The notes: generated by a model not told the origin, from the letters alone. DNA of 9,957 bases from Clostridiales bacterium (GCA_027357125.1 DAHVVW010000043.1:1-9957), one strand, 5' to 3'. Counted from the first letter of the stretch, positions 1 through 6,086 are shown. Numbers and translations are program-made.

Positions 1-185
1 TCTCCGCAGTTCGAACTGCAGTTCTTACCTCCGGCCACACCGGGGGAGGCAAACCCGGAAATTAATCGATTAAGCCCTGAATGCCCGCAATTGGCACAAC
101 ACAGATTATCCCCGGTTTCCCCCAGACGGCAGAGCTTGCTTACAGGTTGCCCACAGTCAGAACACTTAAATTCGTAAATAGGCAT
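1..185 (-). CDS. FmdB-family zinc-ribbon protein, 5' part only
   Basis: The first 61 codons of a small protein whose remainder lies beyond the left edge. It begins MPIYEFKC, the typical start of the FmdB/putative regulatory zinc-ribbon family. Two cysteine pairs, C8/C11 and C30/C33, form a probable zinc ribbon, followed by the family's RLISGFASPG stretch and a cysteine-rich segment (C56, C60). FmdB proteins were named from a proposed role in formamidase regulation, but the biochemical role of most members is unknown. The ATG at 185 is preceded by a GGGGA ribosome binding site and a good promoter. It is transcribed divergently from the aconitase gene. The family call is firm; the cellular function cannot be stated. 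Confidence 0.85.
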   Translation of the reverse strand, partial: MPIYEFKCSDCGQPVSKLCRLGETGDNLCCANCGHSGLNRLISGFASPGVAGGKNCSSNCG

Positions 186-447
186 TATTGATTCCCCATT
201 TCAACACTATTATAACCCGAAAATTGCTGGAAGCAAAAGAATAAAAGCCCCATTAACTCGATAAATGCTTTGTCATCACCCGACTCAGATGTGCAAGATT
301 TAATTTAACTATTTAGCTTCGTTAATGTGCTAAAAAATTTTGTATACTTGCCTTGTACCTCTGGATGTTGGCAACGGATTTTGATAAAGTTAAAAAGTGT
401 TTTATCTATTTTAATTATTTGTTCGTTTTTAAGAAGGAGTGTATTAA
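186..447. promoter_or_regulatory. Divergent intergenic region between FmdB gene and aconitase
   Basis: AT-rich DNA with no open frame of note. The left third holds the FmdB promoter. For the aconitase I find only weak signals: a TATACT -10-like hexamer at 343-348 without a good -35, and TTGATA at 381-386 without a good -10. The strong site is translational: AAGAAGGAG at 431-439, 8 bases before the ATG at 448. A short inverted repeat (TTGCT-GGA-AGCAA, 224-236) overlaps the FmdB -35. I see no riboswitch, T-box or intrinsic terminator here. Confidence 0.35.
209..236 (-). promoter_or_regulatory. Sigma-A type promoter for the FmdB-family gene
   Basis: Reading the minus strand, a -35 of TTGCTT (231-236) is followed by a 16-base spacer and a perfect TATAAT -10 (209-214). 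Transcription would start near 202, leaving a 5' leader of about 17 bases with a GGGGA ribosome binding site. The -35 is weak (3 of 6), but the -10 and its position are convincing. Confidence 0.6.
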
Positions 448-2367
448 ATGGTGCAAAGTTTAACGCATAAAATTTTGGAAGCACACCTTGTCAACGGTCG
501 CCTGGGTTCTGGGGAGGAAATAGGAATCCGCATTGATCAGACACTAACCCAGGACGCTACCGGAACGATGGCTTATTTGCAATTTGAAGCCATGGATATT
601 CCGCGTGTTAAAACAGATCTTTCCGTTAGTTACGTTGATCATAACACGCTGCAAACCGGTTTTGAAAACGCAGATGACCACGCTTTTTTACAGAGCGCTG
701 CCGCCCGCTTCGGAGTTAACTTCTCCCGGCCGGGCAACGGGATCTGCCACCAAGTCCACTTAGAGCGATTCGGCAAACCGGGTAAAACGCTGCTTGGTTC
801 CGACAGCCATACCCCCACAGGCGGAGGCATTGGGATGCTCGCAATAGGTGCCGGCGGGCTTGATGTGGCTGTGGCCATGGGCGGCGGGGCTTTCTATCTC
901 CCGGACCCGAAAGTTGTGCGGGTCTGGCTTGAAGGAAAGCTTCAGGATTGGGTTTCTGCTAAAGATATTATCTTAGAGCTTTTGCGCCGCCTCAGTGTCA
1001 AAGGAGGAGTGGGCAAAATTATTGAATACGCCGGGCCGGGCGTTGCCTCGCTCACAGTGCCGGAACGCGCCACCATTACCAATATGGGTGCCGAACTGGG
1101 GGCGACCGCTTCAGTATTTCCCAGTGATGAGCAGACTCTGGCGTTCTTAAGAGCCCAGGAACGAGCCGAAGACTGGGCTGAACTCAAAGCGGACGAAGAT
1201 GCCGTTTATGATGATGAAGTTGTGATTGACCTGGCCACACTCGTTCCGCTGGTTGCGCAGCCTCATAGCCCGGATCGGGTGATTGCCGTGAATGAACTCG
1301 CAGATATTCAGGTTAATCAGGTTGCCATCGGAAGCTGCACGAACTCCTCTTATAGCGACCTAATGCGCGTCGCCGCGATCTTAAAAGGGAAGCAGGTTCA
1401 TCCTGCCGTTAGCTTGGTCATCGCTCCCGGATCACGCCAAGTACTCACGATGCTGGCCTCAAACGGAGCATTAACAGACCTGCTTGACGCCGGTGCCCGC
1501 CTGTTGGAATCAGCTTGCGGCCCTTGTATCGGGATGGGGCAATCTCCTTCGTCCGGAGCCGTATCAGTGCGTACTTTTAACCGCAATTTTGAAGGCCGTA
1601 GCGGTACGGCTGATGCCAAAGTTTACCTGGCCAGTCCGGAAATAGCCGCCGCCAGCGCGCTTACCGGACACTTGGCCGACCCGCGAACCCTAGGCGCGGC
1701 ACCCGTGATCGACCTGCCTGAGTATTTCCGCATTGATGACTCTATGATTTTGCCACCCGCAGCGGAAGACACGAACATTAGAAGAGGACCAAACATCAAG
1801 CCCCTGCCCCTTGCTCCCGCACTTGCGGATACACTCGAACTACCGGTTCTCTTGAAGCTTGAAAACAATATTACCACTGATGATATTATGCCTGCGGGTT
1901 CCAAAATCCTCCCTCTCCGCTCTAACATCCCGGCCATCTCAGAATATGTCTTCCATAAAATCGACCCGGGATTTACAGCTAAGGCACGCGCCGCCGGACA
2001 GGGAATGGTGATAGCAGGACAAAACTACGGCCAAGGCTCCAGCCGTGAACACGCCGCCCTCGCCCCGATGTATTTGGGAGTGCGGGTGGTCCTGGCTCAA
2101 GGCTTTGCCCGCATTCACCGCGCCAACCTAATTAATTTCGGCATCCTGCCCCTAACTTTTGTCAATGAAGCTGACCTAAGCCGCTTGGCCGAAGGGGTAA
2201 AAGTTAAGCTAACCGGCCTTCGGGCAGCGGTTTTGAACTCCGAGCCTTTCGCGCTCTTCATCGAAGGTCAAGCCGAGCCCATAATGGTTCAGCATAACCT
2301 CACTCAGCGCCAAGCCGAAATCTTGCTGGCTGGTGGGCTCTTAAACGTCACTAAGAATTCGCTTTGA
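448..2367 (+). CDS. acn: Aconitate hydratase (aconitase), short putative type
   Basis: Aconitase interconverts citrate and isocitrate through cis-aconitate using a [4Fe-4S] cluster. It is cytoplasmic and feeds 2-oxoglutarate and glutamate synthesis. The three cluster cysteines are C297 (in GSCTNSS), C357 and C360 (in ACGPCIG). The substrate-site motif GSDSHTPTGGG is at 117-127. The C-terminal swivel domain begins near residue 465 and contains ITTDDIMPAGS and YGQGSSREHAALAP (527-540), where S531, S532 and R533 match the catalytic serine and arginine of the superfamily. At 639 residues it is shorter than mitochondrial aconitase or AcnA and close to a fused LeuC+LeuD. It resembles the putative aconitase subgroup (TIGR01342 type) of Aquifex and anaerobic Firmicutes. 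A homoaconitase or isopropylmalate isomerase activity is less likely but not excluded. The ATG has an excellent ribosome binding site. The gene appears monocistronic. Confidence 0.93.
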   Translation: MVQSLTHKILEAHLVNGRLGSGEEIGIRIDQTLTQDATGTMAYLQFEAMDIPRVKTDLSVSYVDHNTLQTGFENADDHAFLQSAAARFGVNFSRPGNGICHQVHLERFGKPGKTLLGSDSHTPTGGGIGMLAIGAGGLDVAVAMGGGAFYLPDPKVVRVWLEGKLQDWVSAKDIILELLRRLSVKGGVGKIIEYAGPGVASLTVPERATITNMGAELGATASVFPSDEQTLAFLRAQERAEDWAELKADEDAVYDDEVVIDLATLVPLVAQPHSPDRVIAVNELADIQVNQVAIGSCTNSSYSDLMRVAAILKGKQVHPAVSLVIAPGSRQVLTMLASNGALTDLLDAGARLLESACGPCIGMGQSPSSGAVSVRTFNRNFEGRSGTADAKVYLASPEIAAASALTGHLADPRTLGAAPVIDLPEYFRIDDSMILPPAAEDTNIRRGPNIKPLPLAPALADTLELPVLLKLENNITTDDIMPAGSKILPLRSNIPAISEYVFHKIDPGFTAKARAAGQGMVIAGQNYGQGSSREHAALAPMYLGVRVVLAQGFARIHRANLINFGILPLTFVNEADLSRLAEGVKVKLTGLRAAVLNSEPFALFIEGQAEPIMVQHNLTQRQAEILLAGGLLNVTKNSL

Positions 2368-2395
2368 TGCGCGCCTCGTGCTAGCGGTACAGAAT

Positions 2396-2427
2396 TGGCT
2401 ATGAGTTTCCCAATCTGCTCATAGCTG
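2396..2427. repeat. Inverted repeat downstream of aconitase
   Basis: GCTATGAG (2398-2405) and CTCATAGC (2418-2425) are perfect 8-base complements around a 12-base loop, and two G-T pairs extend the outer stem. It begins about 30 bases after the aconitase stop. Neither strand has a T-run after the stem, so it is not a canonical intrinsic terminator. It may protect the mRNA 3' end or act as a weak terminator. Confidence 0.4.
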
Positions 2428-2439
2428 TGTTAAGAATAT

Positions 2440-2457
2440 ATCTGTTAAATAACAGAT
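2440..2457. repeat. 18-bp perfect palindrome, possible operator
   Basis: ATCTGTTA-AA-TAACAGAT: two 8-base arms around a 2-base centre. It lies between the aconitase and the Lrp/AsnC-type gene, with its centre about 67 bases upstream of that gene's predicted -35. Lrp/AsnC proteins bind short imperfect palindromes and often autoregulate, so an operator for the neighbouring regulator is plausible. The sequence does not match the Rex or Fnr consensus closely. Confidence 0.4.
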
Positions 2458-2514
2458 TCCTAAAATGCGGTTTTATTATAGTGCACCTGAGATTAAGGGA
2501 ATCATAATTACCTA

Positions 2515-2543
2515 TTGTTATACTACAGTTTTCCGTGTATGAT
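2515..2543 (+). promoter_or_regulatory. Promoter for the Lrp/AsnC-type gene
   Basis: TTGTTA (2515-2520), a 17-base spacer, then TATGAT (2538-2543). The -35 matches 4 of 6 consensus bases and the -10 matches 5 of 6. Transcription would start near 2550, leaving about 25 bases before the ATG at 2575. This placement argues against any translation start upstream of 2575, because such starts would fall within the promoter. Confidence 0.6.
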
Positions 2544-2574
2544 ATTGTTATATCTTTTGGAAGGAGAAAAAGAA

Positions 2575-3072
2575 ATGTTATCAGAACAAGACCGCAAACT
2601 GCTGTCGTTAATTTCCAAAGACTGCCGCTTGACCCCCGCTGAACTCTCCGTCCAAACCGGACTCAGCGTAGAGTACATCAGCGAACGCATCCGGCAGTGG
2701 GAAGAAGACAAAGTCATCGTCCAGTATCATCCTTTAATCGATTGGGAAAAAGCCGGGGATGAGAAAGTCTCAGCCCTTATTGAAGTGAAGGTATTGCCGC
2801 AAAGGGGCTACGGCTTTGATAAAATCGCCAAGCGTTTGCAAAAATACCCTCAAATTAAGACTGTTTTCCTCATGTCCGGAGCGTATGATTTAGCGCTTCT
2901 AATCGAAGGGCAAACGATGCAGGAAGTAGCCATGTTTGTAGCTGAAAAGCTGGCGACCCTTGAACATATTCAAAGCACGGCGACTCATTTTGTTCTCCGC
3001 CGTTATAAACAGGACGGGTTGGAACTGATGAGTCAGGAAGAGACGCCCCAACGTCTCGTGGTCTCCCCGTGA
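2575..3072 (+). CDS. Lrp/AsnC-family transcriptional regulator
   Basis: A 165-residue protein of the usual length for this family. An N-terminal winged helix-turn-helix covers about residues 5-60, with recognition-helix region LTPAELSVQTGLSVEYISERI. A RAM-type ligand-binding and oligomerisation domain covers about 65-145. The loop SGAYDLALLIEG (101-112) is where family members bind amino acids. The start is ATG 2575: an AAGGAG site at 2561-2566 precedes it by 8 bases. The frame stays open upstream to 2515, but that stretch is promoter DNA. It overlaps the following aminotransferase by 4 bases, so it probably senses an amino acid handled by that enzyme and may regulate both. The ligand cannot be read from the sequence. 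Confidence 0.9.
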   Translation: MLSEQDRKLLSLISKDCRLTPAELSVQTGLSVEYISERIRQWEEDKVIVQYHPLIDWEKAGDEKVSALIEVKVLPQRGYGFDKIAKRLQKYPQIKTVFLMSGAYDLALLIEGQTMQEVAMFVAEKLATLEHIQSTATHFVLRRYKQDGLELMSQEETPQRLVVSP

Positions 3073-4229
3073 ACAAGTACTTAAACTCGACTGTGCGCGA
3101 CATGCCCCCCTCCGGAATCCGCAAGTTCTTTGACCTGGTGTCCACGATGAAAGACGTGATCTCGCTCGGGGTAGGAGAGCCTGACTTTGTCACCCCCTGG
3201 ACTGTCAGGGAAAGTGGAATCTTTTCTCTGGAACAAGGCCAGACCATGTACACGAGCAATGCCGGTTTATTAGAGCTGCGCCAGGAACTTTCCCGCTACT
3301 TAAACAAAAAAAACGATGTCGAGTATAACCCTAACGGGGAAATCCTGGTCACAGTCGGAGCCAGCGAAGCAGTGGATTTAGTGATGCGCGCCCTCTTAAA
3401 CCCCGGAGATGAAGTGCTTATCCCTGATCCTTCTTATGTCTCCTACGCTCCGTGCGCCGCACTCGCCGGGGGGGAAATCAGGTATGTCCCGACACGGGAA
3501 CAAGAGGATTTCCGCTTGCGGGTGGAGGACCTGGAGAAACATTATACTCCTAAGTCCAAACTGTTGGTCCTGGCTTACCCCAACAATCCCACAGGGGCGA
3601 TCATGACTAAAGAAGACCTGCTCCCGATTGCTGAATTCGTTAAGCAAAAAGACCTGATCGTCTTAGCAGACGAAATTTATTCTGATCTCACTTACGCCGG
3701 AACTCACACCGCTTTTGCCAGCCTTCCGAGCATGCGTGAGCGCACCCTGCATGTGAGCGGTTTTTCCAAAGCCTATGCCATGACCGGCTGGAGACTCGGA
3801 TATGTAGCCGGTCATCCTGACTTAATCCATGGCATGACCAAAATCCATCAGTATACAATTTTATGCGCTTCGATTACCGCCCAGTATGCGGCGATTGAAG
3901 CCCTCACCACTGCCGAAACAGCCAAAAAGGACATGGTGGCAACCTATGACCAGCGCCGCCGCTTCATCGTCCAGGGCTTCCGTGACATGGGTTTGTCCTG
4001 CTTTGAACCCTTAGGGGCTTTCTACGCCTTCCCGAACATCTCAGCTACCGGGCTTTCCTCAGAGGAATTTTGCGAAAAACTTCTCGAAGAGGAAAAAGTG
4101 GCCGTTGTTCCCGGGTCTGTGTTTGGTCCCTCCGGGGAAGGACATATCCGCTGTTCATACGCCTATTCCACCGAACAGCTCACAGCGGCCCTAGAGCGGA
4201 TAGGCCGGTTTGTTAAACGGAGAATATAA
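3069..4229 (+). CDS. PLP-dependent class I/II aminotransferase
   Basis: A 386-residue fold-type I aminotransferase, cytoplasmic, resembling the PatA/aspartate-aminotransferase-like subgroup. The N-terminus has the subgroup signature PPSGIRKFFDLV followed by ISLGVGEPDF. Pyridoxal phosphate contacts are visible: N173 in YPNNPTG, D201 and Y204 in LADEIY, the Schiff-base lysine K234 in SGFSKAYAMTGWRLGY, and the carboxylate-binding R361 in GHIRCSYAYS. The start is GTG 3069, overlapping the regulator's stop as GTGA. No separate ribosome binding site is visible, which points to translational coupling. A later ATG (residue 12) would cut into the conserved N-terminus and also lacks a ribosome site. 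Possible substrates include aromatic, branched or diaminopimelate-pathway amino acids; the sequence alone does not decide. Confidence 0.9.
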   Translation: MNKYLNSTVRDMPPSGIRKFFDLVSTMKDVISLGVGEPDFVTPWTVRESGIFSLEQGQTMYTSNAGLLELRQELSRYLNKKNDVEYNPNGEILVTVGASEAVDLVMRALLNPGDEVLIPDPSYVSYAPCAALAGGEIRYVPTREQEDFRLRVEDLEKHYTPKSKLLVLAYPNNPTGAIMTKEDLLPIAEFVKQKDLIVLADEIYSDLTYAGTHTAFASLPSMRERTLHVSGFSKAYAMTGWRLGYVAGHPDLIHGMTKIHQYTILCASITAQYAAIEALTTAETAKKDMVATYDQRRRFIVQGFRDMGLSCFEPLGAFYAFPNISATGLSSEEFCEKLLEEEKVAVVPGSVFGPSGEGHIRCSYAYSTEQLTAALERIGRFVKRRI

Positions 4230-4246
4230 GTTGTCGGATTTATTCA

Positions 4247-5269
4247 TTAAGAACTTTTGTCTGTGTCTAAATACGGGATTATGGCCGGAGGAATCCGGTC
4301 CTTTTCTTTCTGGTTGCCGAGCCATTCCTGCAGCCGGGGGTCTTGCGCCTGCTTTAACGCCAGATATGCGTTGCGCTGAAGTATCCCCTTTCCGCGCCAA
4401 CCGGTAGCACTTGGACGAAAACGCCTGTTAAACTCCCCTTTAGTGAGATTCAGAGTTTCAAACAAATCGACTCCCCGGTGCAGGGAGGAACCGCGTGCCT
4501 CTTGTTCTATCCGCTCCCGGTTATGAGGACAGACTTCCTGACACGTATCACAGCCAAAAATCCGCTCACCTAGCTTCGTACGAGTGTCTACATCTAAAAC
4601 TTCCTTGCTTTGAGTAAGGTAAGAGAGACACTTATTGGCTGCGAAAGTTTCCTTCCCAATGACTTGAGCTGGGCAAGCTTTCAGGCAGAGTTCACATTCA
4701 CTACACTTATCCGGCACAGGGTTATCAGGCGGTAATTCTTGGTCAAGCAAAAGGAGTGCCAAAACCACAAAAGATCCGTATCCAGGCACAATCAACTGCT
4801 GATTGCGTCCGATCCAGCCGACTCCGGCTTGAGCAGCAAAGGCACGCTCCACGAGCGGTCCTGTGTCCACTTGCACCTTCGGGGGCAAAGAAGGCCACCC
4901 AGCCTCCTTCAACCTTGCGTTCAAAAGCTCCAGCTTCCCCCGCACAAGCCGGTGATAATCTTCCCCCACCGCTGAGCGCGCCAAGACTCCCTCCCCTTTT
5001 TTGGCGGGGGTGCTTAAAGGGAAAGGATAAGCCAAAACCACCACGGTTTCGCACTCCGGCCATACTGCTTTAGGGTCTGCGCGCAAACTAAGATCTTCTG
5101 CTTCAAACGATGTGGCCAACCCTTGTGCTGTTCGTTGTTCCAGGAATTCCCGCAAGCCCTCCACCGGCTCTGCCGTAGTAAAACCTACCGCCACGAATCC
5201 CAAATCCATGGCCCATTGTTTAATTTTATCTTTCCAAAAGTGTTGTTCTCTCAAACTACTTTGATTCAC
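4247..5269 (-). CDS. queG: Epoxyqueuosine reductase QueG
   Basis: QueG reduces epoxyqueuosine to queuosine in the wobble position of GUN-anticodon tRNAs, using cobalamin and two [4Fe-4S] clusters. The protein has 340 residues. The catalytic aspartate is D135 in VDTGPLVERA, followed by GVGWIGRN (149-156). Cluster cysteines are C189, C192, C195 and C199 (CSECELCLKACP), C214, then C240, C243 and C247 (CDTCQEVCP). The C-terminus is short: a partial AYLALKQAQDPRLQEWL remains of the HEAT-like repeat found in longer members. The GTG start at 5269 has an AAAGGA site about 9 bases upstream and gives the expected N-terminal helix before LGFVAVGF. It is transcribed alone from its own promoter. It converges on the aminotransferase with a 17-base gap. 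Confidence 0.95.
   Translation of the reverse strand: MNQSSLREQHFWKDKIKQWAMDLGFVAVGFTTAEPVEGLREFLEQRTAQGLATSFEAEDLSLRADPKAVWPECETVVVLAYPFPLSTPAKKGEGVLARSAVGEDYHRLVRGKLELLNARLKEAGWPSLPPKVQVDTGPLVERAFAAQAGVGWIGRNQQLIVPGYGSFVVLALLLLDQELPPDNPVPDKCSECELCLKACPAQVIGKETFAANKCLSYLTQSKEVLDVDTRTKLGERIFGCDTCQEVCPHNRERIEQEARGSSLHRGVDLFETLNLTKGEFNRRFRPSATGWRGKGILQRNAYLALKQAQDPRLQEWLGNQKEKDRIPPAIIPYLDTDKSS
4283..4309 (+). terminator. Intrinsic terminator after the aminotransferase, inside queG
   Basis: GGCCGGA and TCCGGTC form a 7-base stem (one G-T pair) closed by a GGAA tetraloop of the GNRA type, followed by CTTTTCTTTC. It is oriented to stop plus-strand transcription, 54 bases after the aminotransferase stop. 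It lies entirely within the 3' coding end of the convergent queG gene. The T-run is interrupted by a C, so efficiency may be moderate. Confidence 0.55.
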
Positions 5270-5289
5270 TAACTACCATCCTTTATACC

Positions 5290-5305
5290 CTCTTAACCTC
5301 TTAAC
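5290..5305. repeat. Tandem 8-bp direct repeat in the queG leader
   Basis: CTCTTAAC occurs twice without a gap (GTTAAGAG on the queG strand). It lies immediately after the predicted queG -10 and overlaps the expected transcription start and leader. It could be a protein-binding site or chance. Confidence 0.4.
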
Positions 5306-5307
5306 GT

Positions 5308-5335
5308 ATTGTACCTCAGACGGACTAATTCACAA
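5308..5335 (-). promoter_or_regulatory. Promoter for queG
   Basis: On the minus strand, TTGTGA (5330-5335) is followed by a 16-base spacer and TACAAT (5308-5313). Transcription would start near 5301, giving a leader of about 30 bases before the GTG. The -10 matches 5 of 6 consensus bases and the -35 matches 4 of 6. Confidence 0.55.
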
Positions 5336-5384
5336 AAACTTAACAATAAGATAACATATTAATAACAATTGCAAACGCCATTAA

Positions 5385-5393
5385 TGCTATACT
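5385..5393 (+). promoter_or_regulatory. Extended -10 promoter for a plus-strand small RNA
   Basis: TGCTATACT: a TATACT -10 (5388-5393) preceded by the TGn extension. The -35 region is poor, as is usual for extended -10 promoters. Transcription would begin near 5400 and run into the strong terminator at 5455. No plus-strand protein gene follows. Confidence 0.45.
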
Positions 5394-5399
5394 TTAGAC
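5388..5399. repeat. 12-bp direct repeat, copy 1
   Basis: TATACTTTAGAC, identical to 5583-5594. This copy includes the -10 of the predicted small-RNA promoter. The two copies flank 183 bases containing both terminators. Confidence 0.5.
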
Positions 5400-5484
5400 A
5401 AGCGATAACACTTTTTTCTTTTTCCTTCCTCACTTATATATAACCCCCTCGCAGCCGCACATATGGTATGTGCGGTTTTTTCTT
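5400..5484 (+). ncRNA. Putative orphan small RNA, about 85 nt
   Basis: A plus-strand transcription unit inferred from an extended -10 promoter just upstream and a strong intrinsic terminator at its end, in the gap between two minus-strand genes. It contains no ATG-led reading frame of any length and no plus-strand gene follows it. The 5' half is pyrimidine-rich: TTTTTTCTTTTTCCTTCCTC at 5412-5431, then ACCCCCTC near 5443-5450. Such C/U tracts are complementary to Shine-Dalgarno sequences, a common design of trans-acting small RNAs in Gram-positive bacteria. It matches no RNA family I recognise. It could instead be a terminator that limits antisense or read-through transcription. The start coordinate is approximate. 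Confidence 0.45.
5453..5482 (+). terminator. Strong intrinsic terminator, plus strand
   Basis: CCGCACATA (5455-5463) and TATGTGCGG (5467-5475) pair perfectly over 9 bases around a TGG loop, and the stem is followed directly by TTTTTTCTTTC. On the minus strand the stem is followed by a GC-rich sequence, so it works only for plus-strand transcription. No plus-strand gene lies upstream nearer than the aminotransferase, more than 1.2 kb away, which has its own terminator. Confidence 0.8.
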
Positions 5485-5501
5485 TCATAATACCCCCATA
5501 G

Positions 5502-5537
5502 AAAAGCCGGCAAAAAGTTTTCAACTTTTGCCGGCTT
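5502..5537 (-). terminator. Intrinsic terminator of rubrerythrin
   Basis: AAGCCGGC (5504-5511) pairs with GCCGGCTT (5530-5537). The stem continues through four A-T pairs and a GTT/AAC segment with one bulged A, closing on a 3-base loop. On the minus strand the stem runs into TTTTCT. It lies about 60 bases after the rbr stop and separates rbr from queG. Confidence 0.75.
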
Positions 5538-5582
5538 AAAATCGTACTTAGCATTCACATTAATCATTCTGCTCTGTGTAAA

Positions 5583-5594
5583 TATACTTTAGAC
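5583..5594. repeat. 12-bp direct repeat, copy 2
   Basis: TATACTTTAGAC, identical to 5388-5399. It abuts the rubrerythrin stop codon (5595-5597). No promoter context is visible around this copy. Confidence 0.5.
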
Positions 5595-6086
5595 TTACTT
5601 AAACAGCCTGTCTAAAAGCCCTTTGAACGCCGCCGCATGGCGTCCTTCATCCTTGGATGCCCTCTCGAAGAACTCAGCCGCGGCCAAGTTACCGTCTTTG
5701 CGCGCATGCTCCGCCGCTTCCGCTTTACCTTTCTGGGCACCCAGTTCAGCTTCTACCCGCCAGGCAAGGTTTTCTTTCGTCGATTTCACCTTTCCTTGGA
5801 TAGCCACAATTTCCGCTGCGTGCCATGCTTCCTCAATTGCTATTTTAGCGAAGGCCTGTGCAACTTCGGGATACCCCTCTTCTTCTGCTTTCTTGGCGAA
5901 CGCAAAGTACAGTCCTGCCTCCTCAGTCTCACCATCCCAGTTCCCGCTAAGGTTTTTCTCAGTCACGCCATTGCCGTCGGTTAAAAGCACAAATTGATCT
6001 TTGCTCGCCCCACAGACCGGGCAGCGCTCCGGTGCCTCGTCGCCCTCGTAAACATAACCACAAACTTTACATTCCCACTTTTTCAT
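5595..6086 (-). CDS. rbr: Reverse-type rubrerythrin (rubredoxin domain first)
   Basis: Rubrerythrins reduce hydrogen peroxide to water in the cytoplasm of anaerobes, with electrons from rubredoxin or NADH-linked reductases. This 163-residue protein has an N-terminal rubredoxin-like FeS4 site (C6, C9, C22, C25), then a ferritin-like four-helix diiron domain. Candidate iron ligands are E53 (GETEEAG), E86 and H89 (IEEAWHAAE), a glutamate near 113-115, E141, E147 and H150 (SKDEGRH). Rubredoxin domain first is the order of reverse rubrerythrins; the classic order is the opposite. The start is ATG 6086, about 9 bases after a GGAAGGGG site. The frame stays open further upstream, but that stretch is promoter and the end of the next gene. 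It has its own promoter, a PerR-like box and its own terminator, so it is an independent unit. Confidence 0.93.
   Translation of the reverse strand: MKKWECKVCGYVYEGDEAPERCPVCGASKDQFVLLTDGNGVTEKNLSGNWDGETEEAGLYFAFAKKAEEEGYPEVAQAFAKIAIEEAWHAAEIVAIQGKVKSTKENLAWRVEAELGAQKGKAEAAEHARKDGNLAAAEFFERASKDEGRHAAAFKGLLDRLFK

Noticed and set aside
186..447. Riboswitch or T-box leader before aconitase
   Set aside because: No conserved T-box motif, no stacked hairpins and no terminator/antiterminator pair are visible.
942..1937. Minus-strand open frames opposite aconitase
   Set aside because: They are typical antisense shadows in GC-rich coding DNA; the composition is that of the opposite strand's codons.
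2396..2427. Intrinsic terminator of aconitase
   Set aside because: The stem is good but no T-run follows on either strand and the loop is 12 bases, so it is reported only as an inverted repeat.
2515..2574. Upstream extension of the Lrp/AsnC-type gene to a TTG at 2515
   Set aside because: The stretch contains the -35, -10 and ribosome binding site; the family N-terminus begins at 2575.
4210..4407. Plus-strand open frame after the aminotransferase
   Set aside because: It is antisense to queG, overlaps the aminotransferase 3' end in another frame, and has no recognisable protein features.
5623..5997. Plus-strand open frames opposite rubrerythrin
   Set aside because: They are mirror frames of a firmly identified gene, with no ribosome site or family resemblance.
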